Positions 53,250 through 62,347 of a DNA stretch of 64,000 bases are shown in pieces. Where the stretch lies: assembly GCA_020249925.1 (NCBI GenBank), contig JADCER010000005.1, positions 1 to 64,000 on the forward strand, in the 5' to 3' direction. Each line of letters begins with the position of its first letter. The stretch's first letter is position 1. The position numbers were made by a program, and so were the translations under genes. The DNA is from Roseomonas sp. GTDB taxonomy: Bacteria; Pseudomonadota; Alphaproteobacteria; Acetobacterales; Acetobacteraceae. A model generated the notes under the pieces. That model searched no databases and had not been told where the DNA came from. It saw only the letters and a program-made list of their open reading frames with translations.

Positions 53250-55304
53250 TTACGACTGTTCCGGTAGCGTAATTTCCAGCCAGCCGCGCGCATCCATTCG
53301 CGCGGCATCGCCGGGCAGCAGCAAAACGGTGGTGGTATCGCTTTCCACAATCGCCGGCCCCGCGACCGGCTGATCCGCGCCAAGGGAGGCGAAATCATAG
53401 ACCGGCACTTCTGCCACGCCACCTTCCAGCGTGATGCGGCGCGCGCCACGCGGCTTTGCCGTGGCGCCTGTAGCCGTGCCCGCCGGGGCTGGCATCGGCG
53501 GCAAGCGGCCAATCACCGCAAGCCTAGCATTCACCAGCACAACCTCTTCCTGCCGTAGCGCATAGGTGAATAGCGCTTCGTGGCGCGCATGGAAGGCATC
53601 ACGCAGCCGATCGGCAAGCCCAGCACCTTCCCAGGCAACATGATCCAAAGGCACGGCGATATCAAAAACCTGTTCGCCATAGCGCATATCTGCTGCGCGC
53701 CGCGTTTCCACCGTGCCGCCAAACCAGCTGGCGACGCGCGCGCGGCCTTCCTTTTCCAAAGCGGCCCAAATGGCGCGGAGCGCCTCATCATCCGGCACGC
53801 CGCCCGTATTCAATTCGCTGCGCGCCATTTCGTAGCGCAAATCCGTATGCAGCATGCCCCAGGCGGAAAGCCCGGCAGCGAAAAATGGCACCGCCACGCG
53901 CTTCATGCTGAGTTCCCGCGCCACTGCGCTGGCGTGCAGCCCCGCCGCGCCTCCGAAAGCCAGCAGACAGAAATCGCGCGGATCAACGCCGCGCCTGACG
54001 GTCGCCACGCGAATCCCATCCGCCATGCGGATATTCGCCAAGCGATGCACGCCCGCCGCCGCGGCCATGGCATCAAGCCCAAGCTTGGTGCCGAGGCTTG
54101 CAAAAGCGCGCTCCGCCGCTGCCATATCCAGCTTGCGTTTGCCGCCCAGGAAATTCGTCGCATCCAGATAGCCCAGCACCAGATTGGCATCCGTCACCGC
54201 CGGTTCCGTGCCACCCTGCCCATAGGCCGCTGGCCCCGGCACTGCGCCGGCGCTGCGCGGGCCAACCTGCAAGGTGCCGCCAGCGCCGATATGGCCAATC
54301 GAACCACCACCCGCGCCAAGTGTCACGATATCCAGGCTTTCCAGCGCAATGCGTTCGCCGGCGACATCGCGGCCTCGGCCAAGCGCGGCATCGCCTTCCT
54401 GAATCAGCGCGATATCGGTGGAGGTGCCGCCGACATCAAAGGTGATCAGATCCTGCCCGAGGCCCCGTTCCGCCAAGGCAACACCCGCCGCTACACCACC
54501 CGCCGGGCCGGATAGCGCCGTGCCTGCTGCCAAGCGCGCCGCTTCTTCCACCGGCGCCACACCGCCATGGGAGAGGATCACAAACACCGGCCCGCCATAG
54601 CCCGCCTGTTCCAGCCGCCCGCGCAGCCGCGCCAGATAGCGGGATACAATCGGCCCGACATAGGCATTCACCGCTGCTGTCGAAAAACGCTCAAATTCCT
54701 TGATCTGCGGCAGCACCTCGGCCGAGGTGGTGATGAAAACCTCAGGCAAGGCTGCGCGCAATGCCTCGGCTGCCGCGTTTTCATGCCGCGCATCGCGCCA
54801 GGAATGGAGGAAACATACCGCGACCGCTTCCACCTTTTCCGCGCGCAATTGTTCAATCGCGGCATTGAGTGATGCCTGATCCAACGGGATTTCCACCCGC
54901 CCATCCGGGCGCAGCCTTTCGCGTACCGCAAGCCGCAAGCGGCGCGGCACAAGCGCGGGCGCGGCGGGCAGGCGCATATTGTAGCGTTCGGGCTTCAGCC
55001 CTTCGCGCATTTCAATCACATCGCGATGCCCTTCGGTGGTGAGCATCGCAATCTTCGCCCCCTTGCGTTCCAACAATGCATTGGTGGCAACGGTGGTGCC
55101 ATGGACGATGCGTTCTGTCTGGCGCAGCAGATCGGCAAGCGTGACACCAAGGGTTTCGGCTAGAACAACAAGCCCAGCGACCACACCTTCGGATTGATCC
55201 GCAGGTGTGCTGGCTGCCTTGGCGAGCGTCGTGGTGCCATCAGCGGCGACACAGACCACATCGGTGAAAGTGCCGCCGACATCAACGCCAATGCGATAGG
55301 TCAT
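53250..55304 (-). CDS. Hydantoinase/oxoprolinase A subunit (HyuA-like)
   Basis: 684 aa, full length for the family. ASKHA nucleotide-binding motifs: N-terminal RIGVDVGGTFTDVVCV (phosphate 1), ITFDVGGTSTDIALI in the central domain, and LAGGTALSGPAGGVAAGVAL. These define the ATP-dependent 5-oxoprolinase/N-methylhydantoinase A and acetone carboxylase-like group (established), which phosphorylates a cyclic amide or ketone. The B subunit gene normally abuts, but here a 146-codon AT-rich gene sits between (55398-55838). Substrate unknown; methylhydantoin, oxoproline or acetophenone are precedents. Confidence 0.9.
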   Translation of the reverse strand: MTYRIGVDVGGTFTDVVCVAADGTTTLAKAASTPADQSEGVVAGLVVLAETLGVTLADLLRQTERIVHGTTVATNALLERKGAKIAMLTTEGHRDVIEMREGLKPERYNMRLPAAPALVPRRLRLAVRERLRPDGRVEIPLDQASLNAAIEQLRAEKVEAVAVCFLHSWRDARHENAAAEALRAALPEVFITTSAEVLPQIKEFERFSTAAVNAYVGPIVSRYLARLRGRLEQAGYGGPVFVILSHGGVAPVEEAARLAAGTALSGPAGGVAAGVALAERGLGQDLITFDVGGTSTDIALIQEGDAALGRGRDVAGERIALESLDIVTLGAGGGSIGHIGAGGTLQVGPRSAGAVPGPAAYGQGGTEPAVTDANLVLGYLDATNFLGGKRKLDMAAAERAFASLGTKLGLDAMAAAAGVHRLANIRMADGIRVATVRRGVDPRDFCLLAFGGAAGLHASAVARELSMKRVAVPFFAAGLSAWGMLHTDLRYEMARSELNTGGVPDDEALRAIWAALEKEGRARVASWFGGTVETRRAADMRYGEQVFDIAVPLDHVAWEGAGLADRLRDAFHARHEALFTYALRQEEVVLVNARLAVIGRLPPMPAPAGTATGATAKPRGARRITLEGGVAEVPVYDFASLGADQPVAGPAIVESDTTTVLLLPGDAARMDARGWLEITLPEQS

Positions 55305-55397
55305 GATCTGATATCACCTAGGTTGTTGGTTTCGAGCCAAGCTTTCAGCATGGGCGCAGTCCTTCGCGGAGATGATAAATCAGGGACAGAAGTAAAA

Positions 55398-55838
55398 TCA
55401 GCCGCCCACACAATAGAGCCTCACGATAAATGCAAAAACAAAAAACCATAACAAAGAAAAAAGCGGAATTATGTAAAAGAAATGACCTTTGACGAAAGAT
55501 GCCCACTCATTCCTAGGTACAGGAATCCAACTCGCATCATGCTCAGTTGGAGTAGTACCCGGCTCAATCATCATGGGAGAGAAACTCTCATACAATCCAC
55601 GCTTCCAGAAGAAAAACTCGACAATGTCATTGAATGGCAAACGGACAACCAACCAGGCACCCAGGAAGAATACCAATAGTCCAGCTGGCTCAGTTTTAAA
55701 GCTCGCTACGGTCGTCGCCAGCACTTTAGAGAAACCACACATCCAGGCCGCTGCCAAAACATAAATCAGCATCGTAAAAGTCAAGCCTACCACACCAGCA
55801 ATGAGATGTATCTGCCAAACCGCTACCTGACGCTTCAC
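55398..55838 (-). CDS. AT-rich three-helix membrane protein inserted between hyuA and hyuB
   Basis: 146 aa. Three hydrophobic helices: IHLIAGVVGLTFTMLIYVLA with AAAWMCGF, AGLLVFFLGAWLVVRLPF, and FFYIIPLFSLLWFFVFAFIV near the C terminus. The central region is soluble (FWKRGLYESFSPMMIEPGTT). I recognise no family. GC is strikingly lower than the neighbours (roughly 45% by eye), with AAA, AAT and ATA codons frequent, so it was probably acquired. It is co-oriented with hyuB upstream and hyuA downstream, and could be cotranscribed. The AT-rich tract extends about 55370-55860. Confidence 0.65.
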   Translation of the reverse strand: MKRQVAVWQIHLIAGVVGLTFTMLIYVLAAAWMCGFSKVLATTVASFKTEPAGLLVFFLGAWLVVRLPFNDIVEFFFWKRGLYESFSPMMIEPGTTPTEHDASWIPVPRNEWASFVKGHFFYIIPLFSLLWFFVFAFIVRLYCVGG

Positions 55839-55886
55839 GGCGAAGCCCCCATGAGCAGTTCAGTGTGCGATACGGTGGCCACCATG

Positions 55887-57551
55887 TCAGATCTCAGATG
55901 GCGCAATGATCAAACCCTCCGCCGCATCAGCCACGCGCGCGGCGGGGTCGCGTTTTTCCGGCGGCCCCCAACCGCCGCCGCCGCCTGAGAGCACATGCAA
56001 TTGATCGCCGGGCGCCAAGGGAATGCCGACTTCCTTGGTACGCAAATCCCGCGCGCTGCCATCGGCGCGTTCCAGCCGGTAATGGTGTGGTGCGCCATCC
56101 TGGCCACCCAGCATCCCCGCCGCGCCATAGCGCACACCATCACCGGCGGTATTCGCCACTGATGGGCCATCGGTTTCCAATTTCAGCAGCAAATCGCCAC
56201 CAAGCCCGCCGCGATAGGTGCCATCACCCGCGCTGCCGGGGCGGAATTCATGGCGCACAAAATACAGCGGGAAACGCGCTTCCGCCATTTCCACACTGCC
56301 GAATTTCAAACCACCGGCGGAATGCCATTCGCCCGCAGTGGACCAACCATCGCCGCCCGAAGAACCACCGCCACCTGGCCGCGCATGGAACATGTGCCAG
56401 ACGAAAAAGCGCCCTGGCCGGCGTGGGTCTTTCCCTTTGATCGCCACGCGAAAGCGCCGCCCCCATCCGCCCATGGCGCGATCAGGGCAGGCGTTTGCCA
56501 GTGCTTTGACCACCGCCTCCACAATCTCATTCGAACAATGCGATGTGCACATGGTCACAGGCGCGCCTTCAGCCGCCCAGACCACCGTGCCTTCGCGCGC
56601 CTTGATCGTGAGTGGCCGGAAGCAACCATCATTCTTTGCCACTTCCGGATCTAGCAAGAAGGCAAGCGCCATGCGCACCGCACTCGCCATATTGGGATAG
56701 GATGAATTGACGAAGCCAGGCGTTTGCGGCGCGCTTTCCGTGAGGTCCACGGTCAGGTGATCGCCCTCTTTCGTCACGCGCGCGCGAATGGCGATATCCT
56801 GGCCGCCAAAGCCATCATCATCCAGAAACGCCTCACCCAGCCAGGTGCCATCGGCCCAGGTGGAAATGATGCGCCTGGTATGCGCTTCCGCGAGTACCAG
56901 AATCGCATCCACCGCCGCCACGGTGGTATCGGCGCCATAGCGTCCCAGCACCGATAGCAGGCGCTTTTCGCCGAGATGCGCGGCGCCGATCATTGCCATC
57001 AGATCACCACGCACATCGCGCGCCAGCCGCGTATTGGTGATGATCATGCGCACAAGGTCTTCGCGCGGCAGGCGCCCTTGGCCGAGCAGAATCGGCGGCA
57101 CGCGCAGCCCTTCCTGCCAAATCTCCGTCGCCCCTGGATTATAGCCGCCATGGGTCGCGCCGCCGATATCCGTGTGATGCGCGCGCACGACCGACCAGAA
57201 TACCAAGCGCCCTTCGGCAAAAACCGGCACAATGGCTGTCAAATCCGGCAAATGCGACCCGCCATGATAGGGGTCGTTCAACAAATAGATGTCGCCTTCC
57301 TGTACGCTATCGCCAAAGGCATCGCGCACCGCCTGCACTGCAAAGGGCATGGCGCCGACATGGACCGGAATATGATCTGCCTGCGCCACCAGCCGCGCTT
57401 CGGCATCACACAAGGCAATGGAGAAATCGCGGGACGAGTTCAGGATTTGCGAATAGGCGGTGCGCAGCATCGCCTCCCCCATTTCCTCCACAATGGCGCG
57501 GAAGCGGTTATCGAGGACCGAGAGCGTGACGGGATCAGGGGCGGTTTTCAT
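55887..57551 (-). CDS. Hydantoinase/oxoprolinase B subunit (HyuB-like)
   Basis: 554 aa from ATG 57551 (MKTAPDPVTLSVLDNRFRAI); the frame extends 32 residues further without family resemblance. LRTAYSQILNSSRDFSIALC, then NDPYHGGSHLPDLTAIVPVF and VVRAHHTDIGGATHGGYNPG (with the metal-binding D-x-x-x-H and H-H-x-D residues) are the HyuB hallmarks. Near the C terminus are GGGWGPPEKRDPAARV-type endings seen in the family. Acts with HyuA in ATP-dependent ring opening (established). Divergent from the lactonase-like gene 94 bases away, with hyuA downstream beyond the AT-rich gene. Confidence 0.9.
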   Translation of the reverse strand: MKTAPDPVTLSVLDNRFRAIVEEMGEAMLRTAYSQILNSSRDFSIALCDAEARLVAQADHIPVHVGAMPFAVQAVRDAFGDSVQEGDIYLLNDPYHGGSHLPDLTAIVPVFAEGRLVFWSVVRAHHTDIGGATHGGYNPGATEIWQEGLRVPPILLGQGRLPREDLVRMIITNTRLARDVRGDLMAMIGAAHLGEKRLLSVLGRYGADTTVAAVDAILVLAEAHTRRIISTWADGTWLGEAFLDDDGFGGQDIAIRARVTKEGDHLTVDLTESAPQTPGFVNSSYPNMASAVRMALAFLLDPEVAKNDGCFRPLTIKAREGTVVWAAEGAPVTMCTSHCSNEIVEAVVKALANACPDRAMGGWGRRFRVAIKGKDPRRPGRFFVWHMFHARPGGGGSSGGDGWSTAGEWHSAGGLKFGSVEMAEARFPLYFVRHEFRPGSAGDGTYRGGLGGDLLLKLETDGPSVANTAGDGVRYGAAGMLGGQDGAPHHYRLERADGSARDLRTKEVGIPLAPGDQLHVLSGGGGGWGPPEKRDPAARVADAAEGLIIAPSEI

Positions 57552-57645
57552 GGGGTGAAGGCTTCCCCCGAAGCCCCGCCGCGTCAAGGCTTCGCAGCGG
57601 GGCAAAACGGGGCCATGATCAGCCCAACCAATGCAGGAGGAAACC

Positions 57646-58584
57646 ATGGCCGTTCATGTTGCATCACCTGACCTGAAGATCATTGCCGAGGGGCTGCGCT
57701 TCCCCGAAGGCCCGGTTGCCATGCCCGATGGGTCGGTGGCGCTGGTGGAAATCGAGGCGCGGCGCATCATGAAAGTGGCGCCCAATGGGGCGAAGACCAC
57801 GATCGCCACGGTGGAAGGCGCGCCGAATGGCCTGGCACTCGGGCCGAATGGCAGCTTCTATGTCTGCAATAATGGCGGCTTCACCTGGCATGAAGAACCC
57901 GGGATTTTGCGCCCGAGCGGTCAATCGCCGGATTATTCGGGCGGGCGGATTGAACGGATTGATGGCGCCACCGGCAAGGTTGAAGCGCTGATCCGGGTTT
58001 GCGATGGGCGGCCTTTGCGTGGGCCGAATGATTTGATGTTTGATGGCAAGGGCGGTTTCTGGTTTTCCGATCTCGGCAAGGTGCGCGCGCGGGATCGCGA
58101 CCATGGCGGCGCTTATTGGGCATCGGAAGACGGATCGCACGTGGTGGAAGCGGCTTTTCCGGTATTTGGCGGCGCCAATGGGATTGGGATCAGCCCTGAT
58201 GGCAAGACGCTTTATGTGGCCGAGACCGAAACTGGCCGGCTTTGGGCCTGGGATATTGAAGCACCCGGCAAGCTGAAGAAGGAACCCTGGCCATCCAGCG
58301 CGGGCGGGCGTGTGTTGTGCCAATTCCCCGGCTATCGGCGGCTCGATAGCCTCGCGATTGCAGCTTCGGGCAATGTTATTGTGGCGACACTGGTTTCGGG
58401 CGAGATCACAACTGTGTCACCTTCGGGCGAGATTCTCCGCACCGTGAAAATGCCCGAACGCATGCCGACCAATATCTGCTTTGGCGGGCCTGATATGCGC
58501 ACCGCCTATATTACGCTGTCCAACACTGGGAAGTTGGTCGCGATGCAATGGGATGAGCCAGGGCTGCGCCTGCCGCATAATTGA
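57646..58584 (+). CDS. SMP-30/gluconolactonase/LRE family protein
   Basis: 312 aa from ATG 57646, preceded by AGGAGG. Six-bladed propeller motifs: IIAEGLRFPEGPVAMPDGSV with E (metal ligand in EGPV), NGLALGPNGSFYVCNNGG (N), GPNDLMFDGKGGFWFSDLG (N, D) and NGIGISPDGKTLYVAETE (D). The E-N-N-D divalent-metal set is therefore in place. The enzymes hydrolyse lactones (established). It could act after a sugar dehydrogenase such as that at 42.3 kb, but it is not linked to it. It converges on the CoA-transferase gene 13 bases away. Confidence 0.88.
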   Translation: MAVHVASPDLKIIAEGLRFPEGPVAMPDGSVALVEIEARRIMKVAPNGAKTTIATVEGAPNGLALGPNGSFYVCNNGGFTWHEEPGILRPSGQSPDYSGGRIERIDGATGKVEALIRVCDGRPLRGPNDLMFDGKGGFWFSDLGKVRARDRDHGGAYWASEDGSHVVEAAFPVFGGANGIGISPDGKTLYVAETETGRLWAWDIEAPGKLKKEPWPSSAGGRVLCQFPGYRRLDSLAIAASGNVIVATLVSGEITTVSPSGEILRTVKMPERMPTNICFGGPDMRTAYITLSNTGKLVAMQWDEPGLRLPHN

Positions 58585-58597
58585 GGAGGGGCGCGCC

Positions 58598-59710
58598 TTA
58601 TCCCAATTCGGCCAGCACATCCGCCGTGTGCTGGCCAAGCGCCGGGGCTTCCGCCACAAAGTGGCCAAGCCCCGGCAGCATCGGCAGCGGCACGGCGCCC
58701 AATTGCGGCTGGGGAATGCGCGCGGCGGCACCATAGGCCACCACATGCTCATTCGCCAACCAATCAAGCGGCGTATTGACGCGGTCAGCGAGTAGCCTTT
58801 CGCCCTGCAAGATTGTCACCCATTCCGCAACGGGCTTTTTCAGAAAAGCCGCGCGAATGATGGCGTAGAGTGCTTCCCTATTCTGCCAGCGCAGATCGAA
58901 ATTCAGGAAGCGCGGATCAGTGGCGATATCAGCGATGCCAAGCGCACCGCAGAGCTTCGGCCATTCCGCTTCACGCACCAGCGTAATCATCACCCAGCCA
59001 CCATCTGCGGCGCGATAGGCGCCCGCCGGCGCATTGGGCGGTGCGGCCGATTTGCCCTGTACGCCCCATTCGCCGATTTGGTGCGTCAACAGATTGGACG
59101 TGGCCGCCATCAGCGACATGTCAATCACGCGCCGACGCGGCGTGGTATCCTGCGCGCGCGCAGCAAGCGCCACTTGCACGGCAGAAAAGGCATAAATCCC
59201 GGTTGCCATATCGGCGATGAAGGCACCGGCCTTATGCGGCGCGCCATCCGCACCCTCATTCAGGCTGACAAAGCCGGAAAAGGCTTGCGCCACGGAATCC
59301 GTACACGGCCGTTCCGCATAAGGCCCGCTTTGCCCAAAACCGGAAATGGAAAGACAAACCGCATCCGGCTTGGCATTTTCCGGCCCGAGGCCGATGCGCG
59401 CCGCCACGCCGGGACGGAAGGCTTCAATCAGCACATCGGCCTGCGCCGCCAAGGCAGCGGCAGCGCGCTTGCCTTCTTCCGATTTCAAATCCAGCACAAC
59501 GGAACGCTTGCCGCGATTGAAACACACGGTCATGACCGAAACCGTATCCTTGGCCGTGCCAAGCCCGCGCGACCAATCGCCTTCGGGTGGTTCAAGCTTG
59601 ATGACATCGGCGCCGCAGGCGCCCAGCATCATGCCGCAATAGGGTCCCGCAATGCCCTGGCCGGCATCCAGCACCCGAAGCCCCTTATAGGGCCGCATCG
59701 CTTCATTCAT
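58598..59710 (-). CDS. CaiB/BaiF family CoA-transferase
   Basis: 370 aa (family III CoA-transferase, usually 370-410). LRVLDAGQGIAGPYCGMMLG and ACGADVIKLEPPEGDWSRGL open the protein, and catalytic D167 lies in AGAFIADMATGIYAFSA. EAFRPGVAARIGLG precedes. It moves CoA between an acyl-CoA and a free acid (established). The Bug gene is divergent upstream, 67 bases away; together with the oxidoreductases to the right it suggests a carboxylic acid degradation locus. Substrate unknown. Confidence 0.91.
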   Translation of the reverse strand: MNEAMRPYKGLRVLDAGQGIAGPYCGMMLGACGADVIKLEPPEGDWSRGLGTAKDTVSVMTVCFNRGKRSVVLDLKSEEGKRAAAALAAQADVLIEAFRPGVAARIGLGPENAKPDAVCLSISGFGQSGPYAERPCTDSVAQAFSGFVSLNEGADGAPHKAGAFIADMATGIYAFSAVQVALAARAQDTTPRRRVIDMSLMAATSNLLTHQIGEWGVQGKSAAPPNAPAGAYRAADGGWVMITLVREAEWPKLCGALGIADIATDPRFLNFDLRWQNREALYAIIRAAFLKKPVAEWVTILQGERLLADRVNTPLDWLANEHVVAYGAAARIPQPQLGAVPLPMLPGLGHFVAEAPALGQHTADVLAELG

Positions 59711-59777
59711 CGCGTTTCCTCCAGCGCCAAATCATGCCTATCCTGACGCCAAATCAGGATATGGGAAGGGGCCAGCC

Positions 59778-60743
59778 ATGAAGATCACACGCCGCGCCGC
59801 AATTGCCGGTGCCTTGCTGCCATTTGCCGCACGAGCGCAGGCGCCGGAATGGCCAAGCCGCCCGGTGCGCTTCATTGTGCCCTATCCGCCAGGCGGGCCC
59901 ACCGACATTATGGGCCGCATCGTCGCGCAAGCCGTGCAGGGCCCGCTTGGTCAGCCTTTCGTGGTGGAGAATCGCGCCGGCGCCAATGGGCTGATTGGGT
60001 CTGAGCAAGCGGCGCGCGCCGCGCCTGATGGAAGCACTTTTCTGGTCAATGCCTCGGCCCATGTGATTGTGCCACATCTGACCCCCAATATGCCGATTGA
60101 TGTGCTGGCAGATTTCGCGCCGGTGACGAATATCGCTGCCGTGCCGCTATGGCTGGTAGTGAATCCGGCGCTACCGGTGAGGAGTGTCGCGGAATTCATC
60201 GCCTATGCGCGCGCCAATCCGGGGCGGATCGCTTATGCGTCTTCGTCCCAAGGTGGTGCGCCGCATTTGGCGGGGGAATTGTTCAAGCTGATGACCGGAA
60301 CCGATCTGGTGCATGTACCCTATCGCGGCAGCGGTCCGGCGGGGCAGGACTTAATTGCGGGCACGGTGCAGGCGATGTTCGATTCCGTGCCGGCCAGCGC
60401 GGGTGCGGTGCGTGATGGGCGCTTGCGCGCGTTGGGCGTCACCACGCGCAATCGCATCGCGCCCTTCCCGGATTTGCCGACCATCGCTGAGGCCGGCGTG
60501 CCTGGCTATGAAATTTCGACCTGGTACGGCATTTGGGCGCCAGCGCGCACGCCGCCCGCCATCATTGCGCGCTTGCAGCAGGCGGTCGCCAGCGCCGCGC
60601 GCAACCCTGAAACACGCGCGCGCTTTGATGCTTTGGGTGCAGAGCCCGTCGCCGATAGCCCGGAAGATTATGCACGTTTTGTCCGAGCGGAATTTGATCG
60701 TTGGGGCAAGCTGGTGCGCGATGCGCGCATCAAGCTTGATTGA
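59778..60743 (+). CDS. Bug/TctC-family solute receptor (5 of 5), right-hand catabolic set
   Basis: 321 aa. Signal peptide (MKITRRAAIAGALLPFAARA, with RR for Tat-like export) and mature start WPSRPVRFIVPYPPGGPTD, then GQPFVVENRAGANGLIGSEQ and STFLVNASAHV. HVPYRGSGPAGQDLIAGTVQ marks domain 2. It leads a run of three + strand genes (GMC oxidoreductase after 11 bases, quinone oxidoreductase, then MFS), so it probably reports or delivers their substrate. No TctAB nearby. Confidence 0.9.
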   Translation: MKITRRAAIAGALLPFAARAQAPEWPSRPVRFIVPYPPGGPTDIMGRIVAQAVQGPLGQPFVVENRAGANGLIGSEQAARAAPDGSTFLVNASAHVIVPHLTPNMPIDVLADFAPVTNIAAVPLWLVVNPALPVRSVAEFIAYARANPGRIAYASSSQGGAPHLAGELFKLMTGTDLVHVPYRGSGPAGQDLIAGTVQAMFDSVPASAGAVRDGRLRALGVTTRNRIAPFPDLPTIAEAGVPGYEISTWYGIWAPARTPPAIIARLQQAVASAARNPETRARFDALGAEPVADSPEDYARFVRAEFDRWGKLVRDARIKLD

Positions 60744-60754
60744 AGGTGGCTGAC

Positions 60755-62347
60755 ATGGAAACCGATTATCTGGTGATTGGCGCCGGTTCTGCCGGCTGCG
60801 TGGTGGCAAGCCGGCTTGGCATGGCGGGAAGGCGTGTGACGCTGTTGGAAGCCGGGCCCAAGGATCGCCACCCCTGGATTCACATCCCCGCCGGCATGCT
60901 GAAGCTGATGCAGAACCAAAAATTGGTGAATTGGGGCTACACCACGGAAGCCGATGCCGGCAGCAATAACCGCGAAATCCGCTGGCCGCGTGGGCGCACC
61001 TTGGGCGGCACATCTTCCATCAACGGCATGCTTTATGTGCGCGGCAATCCAGCCGATTTCGATCTTTGGGCGCAAATGGGCTGCCGCGGCTGGAGCTATG
61101 AGGAAGTACTGCCGCTGTTTCGCCGCAGCGAAACCTATCGCAATGGTGGCGATCCTTCCGTGCGCGGTCAGGATGGGCCTTTGCAGGTGGAAGATTACCG
61201 CACCATCCTGCCGCTCACGCATCGCTTCATCGAAGCGGCGCAGCAGGCGGGCCATCCCTTCCGCCAGGATTTGAACGGCGTTGAACAGGAAGGTGTCGGC
61301 TATTCGCAAATGACGCGGATTGGCCGTTGGCGCGGTTCCACCGCCCGCACCTATCTGGCGCAGGCGGGTGACAAGGTTCAGGTGGAAACCGAAGCCCAGG
61401 TCACGCGGCTATTGTTTGACGGCAAGCGCTGCGTGGGCGCGGAGTTTCGCCAGGGCGGCGTGCTCAAGCAAATCCGCGCCAGGCGAGAAGTGATCCTATC
61501 CGGAGGTGCCGTGAACTCACCGCACGTGCTGCAAATCTCGGGCATCGGTCCTGCCGAGCATTTGCGCGCGCTGGGGATTGAGGTGGTGCAGGATATGCCC
61601 CAGGTCGGGGCCAATTTGCAGGATCATTACGTCACGCGCGTGCAGCATCGCGTGAGGGACAGCATCAGCACCAATCAATTGGCGCGCGGGTTGCGCCTAG
61701 TGGAACAGGTGGCGCGGTTTTTTACGGTCGGCAATGGCGCGCTGACTTTTGGCGTGACCACGGCGCAGGTTTTTGCGCGTTCGCGTGAAGGGCTCGCCAG
61801 CCCGGATCTGCAATTGCTGTTCACGCCCGCAAGCTATGCGCTTGGACAGTTTGGTGTGCTTGAAAAAGAACCCGGCATGACTTGCGCCATCTGCCCGGTG
61901 AAGCCCGATAGCCGCGGCACCGTCATGGCGAAATCCGCCGACCCATTTGAAAGGCCCGCGATCCGGCCGAATTATCTTTCAACGCGGAGCGATCAGGAAT
62001 TGCTTGCGCGTGGGCTACGCATGGTGCGGCAGATTTTCGCACAAGCCGCCATCACACCCTATAGCGTGCGGGAATTGCTGCCGGGGCCGGAAGTGCAGAG
62101 CGATGATGAATTGCTCGCCTTCGCGCGGCAATATGGCACCACCATTTATCACCCGGTCGGCACCTGCCGTATGGGCGAAGACCCCGCGAGTGTGGTGGAT
62201 AGCCGGCTCAGGCTGCGTGGCATTGCGGGGTTGCGGGTGATTGATGCCTCGATCATGCCGACGCTGACCACCGGCAATACCAATGTACCGACCATCATGA
62301 TTGGCGAAAAAGGTGCCGATATGATCATGCAGGATGAGGCTGCGTGA
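60755..62347 (+). CDS. GMC family FAD-dependent oxidoreductase (choline dehydrogenase-like)
   Basis: 530 aa from ATG 60755. FAD loop LVIGAGSAGCVVASRL (6-21), GMC signature 1 GRTLGGTSSINGMLYVRG near residue 83, signature 2 GAVNSPHVLQISGIGPAEHL, and the catalytic C-terminal pair: His in YHPVGTCRMG and Asn in TTGNTNVP. These enzymes oxidise primary or secondary alcohols, often passing electrons to quinone (established). It follows a Bug gene by 11 bases and overlaps the quinone oxidoreductase gene by 1 base. Alcohol substrate unknown; choline is only the family namesake. Confidence 0.92.
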   Translation: METDYLVIGAGSAGCVVASRLGMAGRRVTLLEAGPKDRHPWIHIPAGMLKLMQNQKLVNWGYTTEADAGSNNREIRWPRGRTLGGTSSINGMLYVRGNPADFDLWAQMGCRGWSYEEVLPLFRRSETYRNGGDPSVRGQDGPLQVEDYRTILPLTHRFIEAAQQAGHPFRQDLNGVEQEGVGYSQMTRIGRWRGSTARTYLAQAGDKVQVETEAQVTRLLFDGKRCVGAEFRQGGVLKQIRARREVILSGGAVNSPHVLQISGIGPAEHLRALGIEVVQDMPQVGANLQDHYVTRVQHRVRDSISTNQLARGLRLVEQVARFFTVGNGALTFGVTTAQVFARSREGLASPDLQLLFTPASYALGQFGVLEKEPGMTCAICPVKPDSRGTVMAKSADPFERPAIRPNYLSTRSDQELLARGLRMVRQIFAQAAITPYSVRELLPGPEVQSDDELLAFARQYGTTIYHPVGTCRMGEDPASVVDSRLRLRGIAGLRVIDASIMPTLTTGNTNVPTIMIGEKGADMIMQDEAA

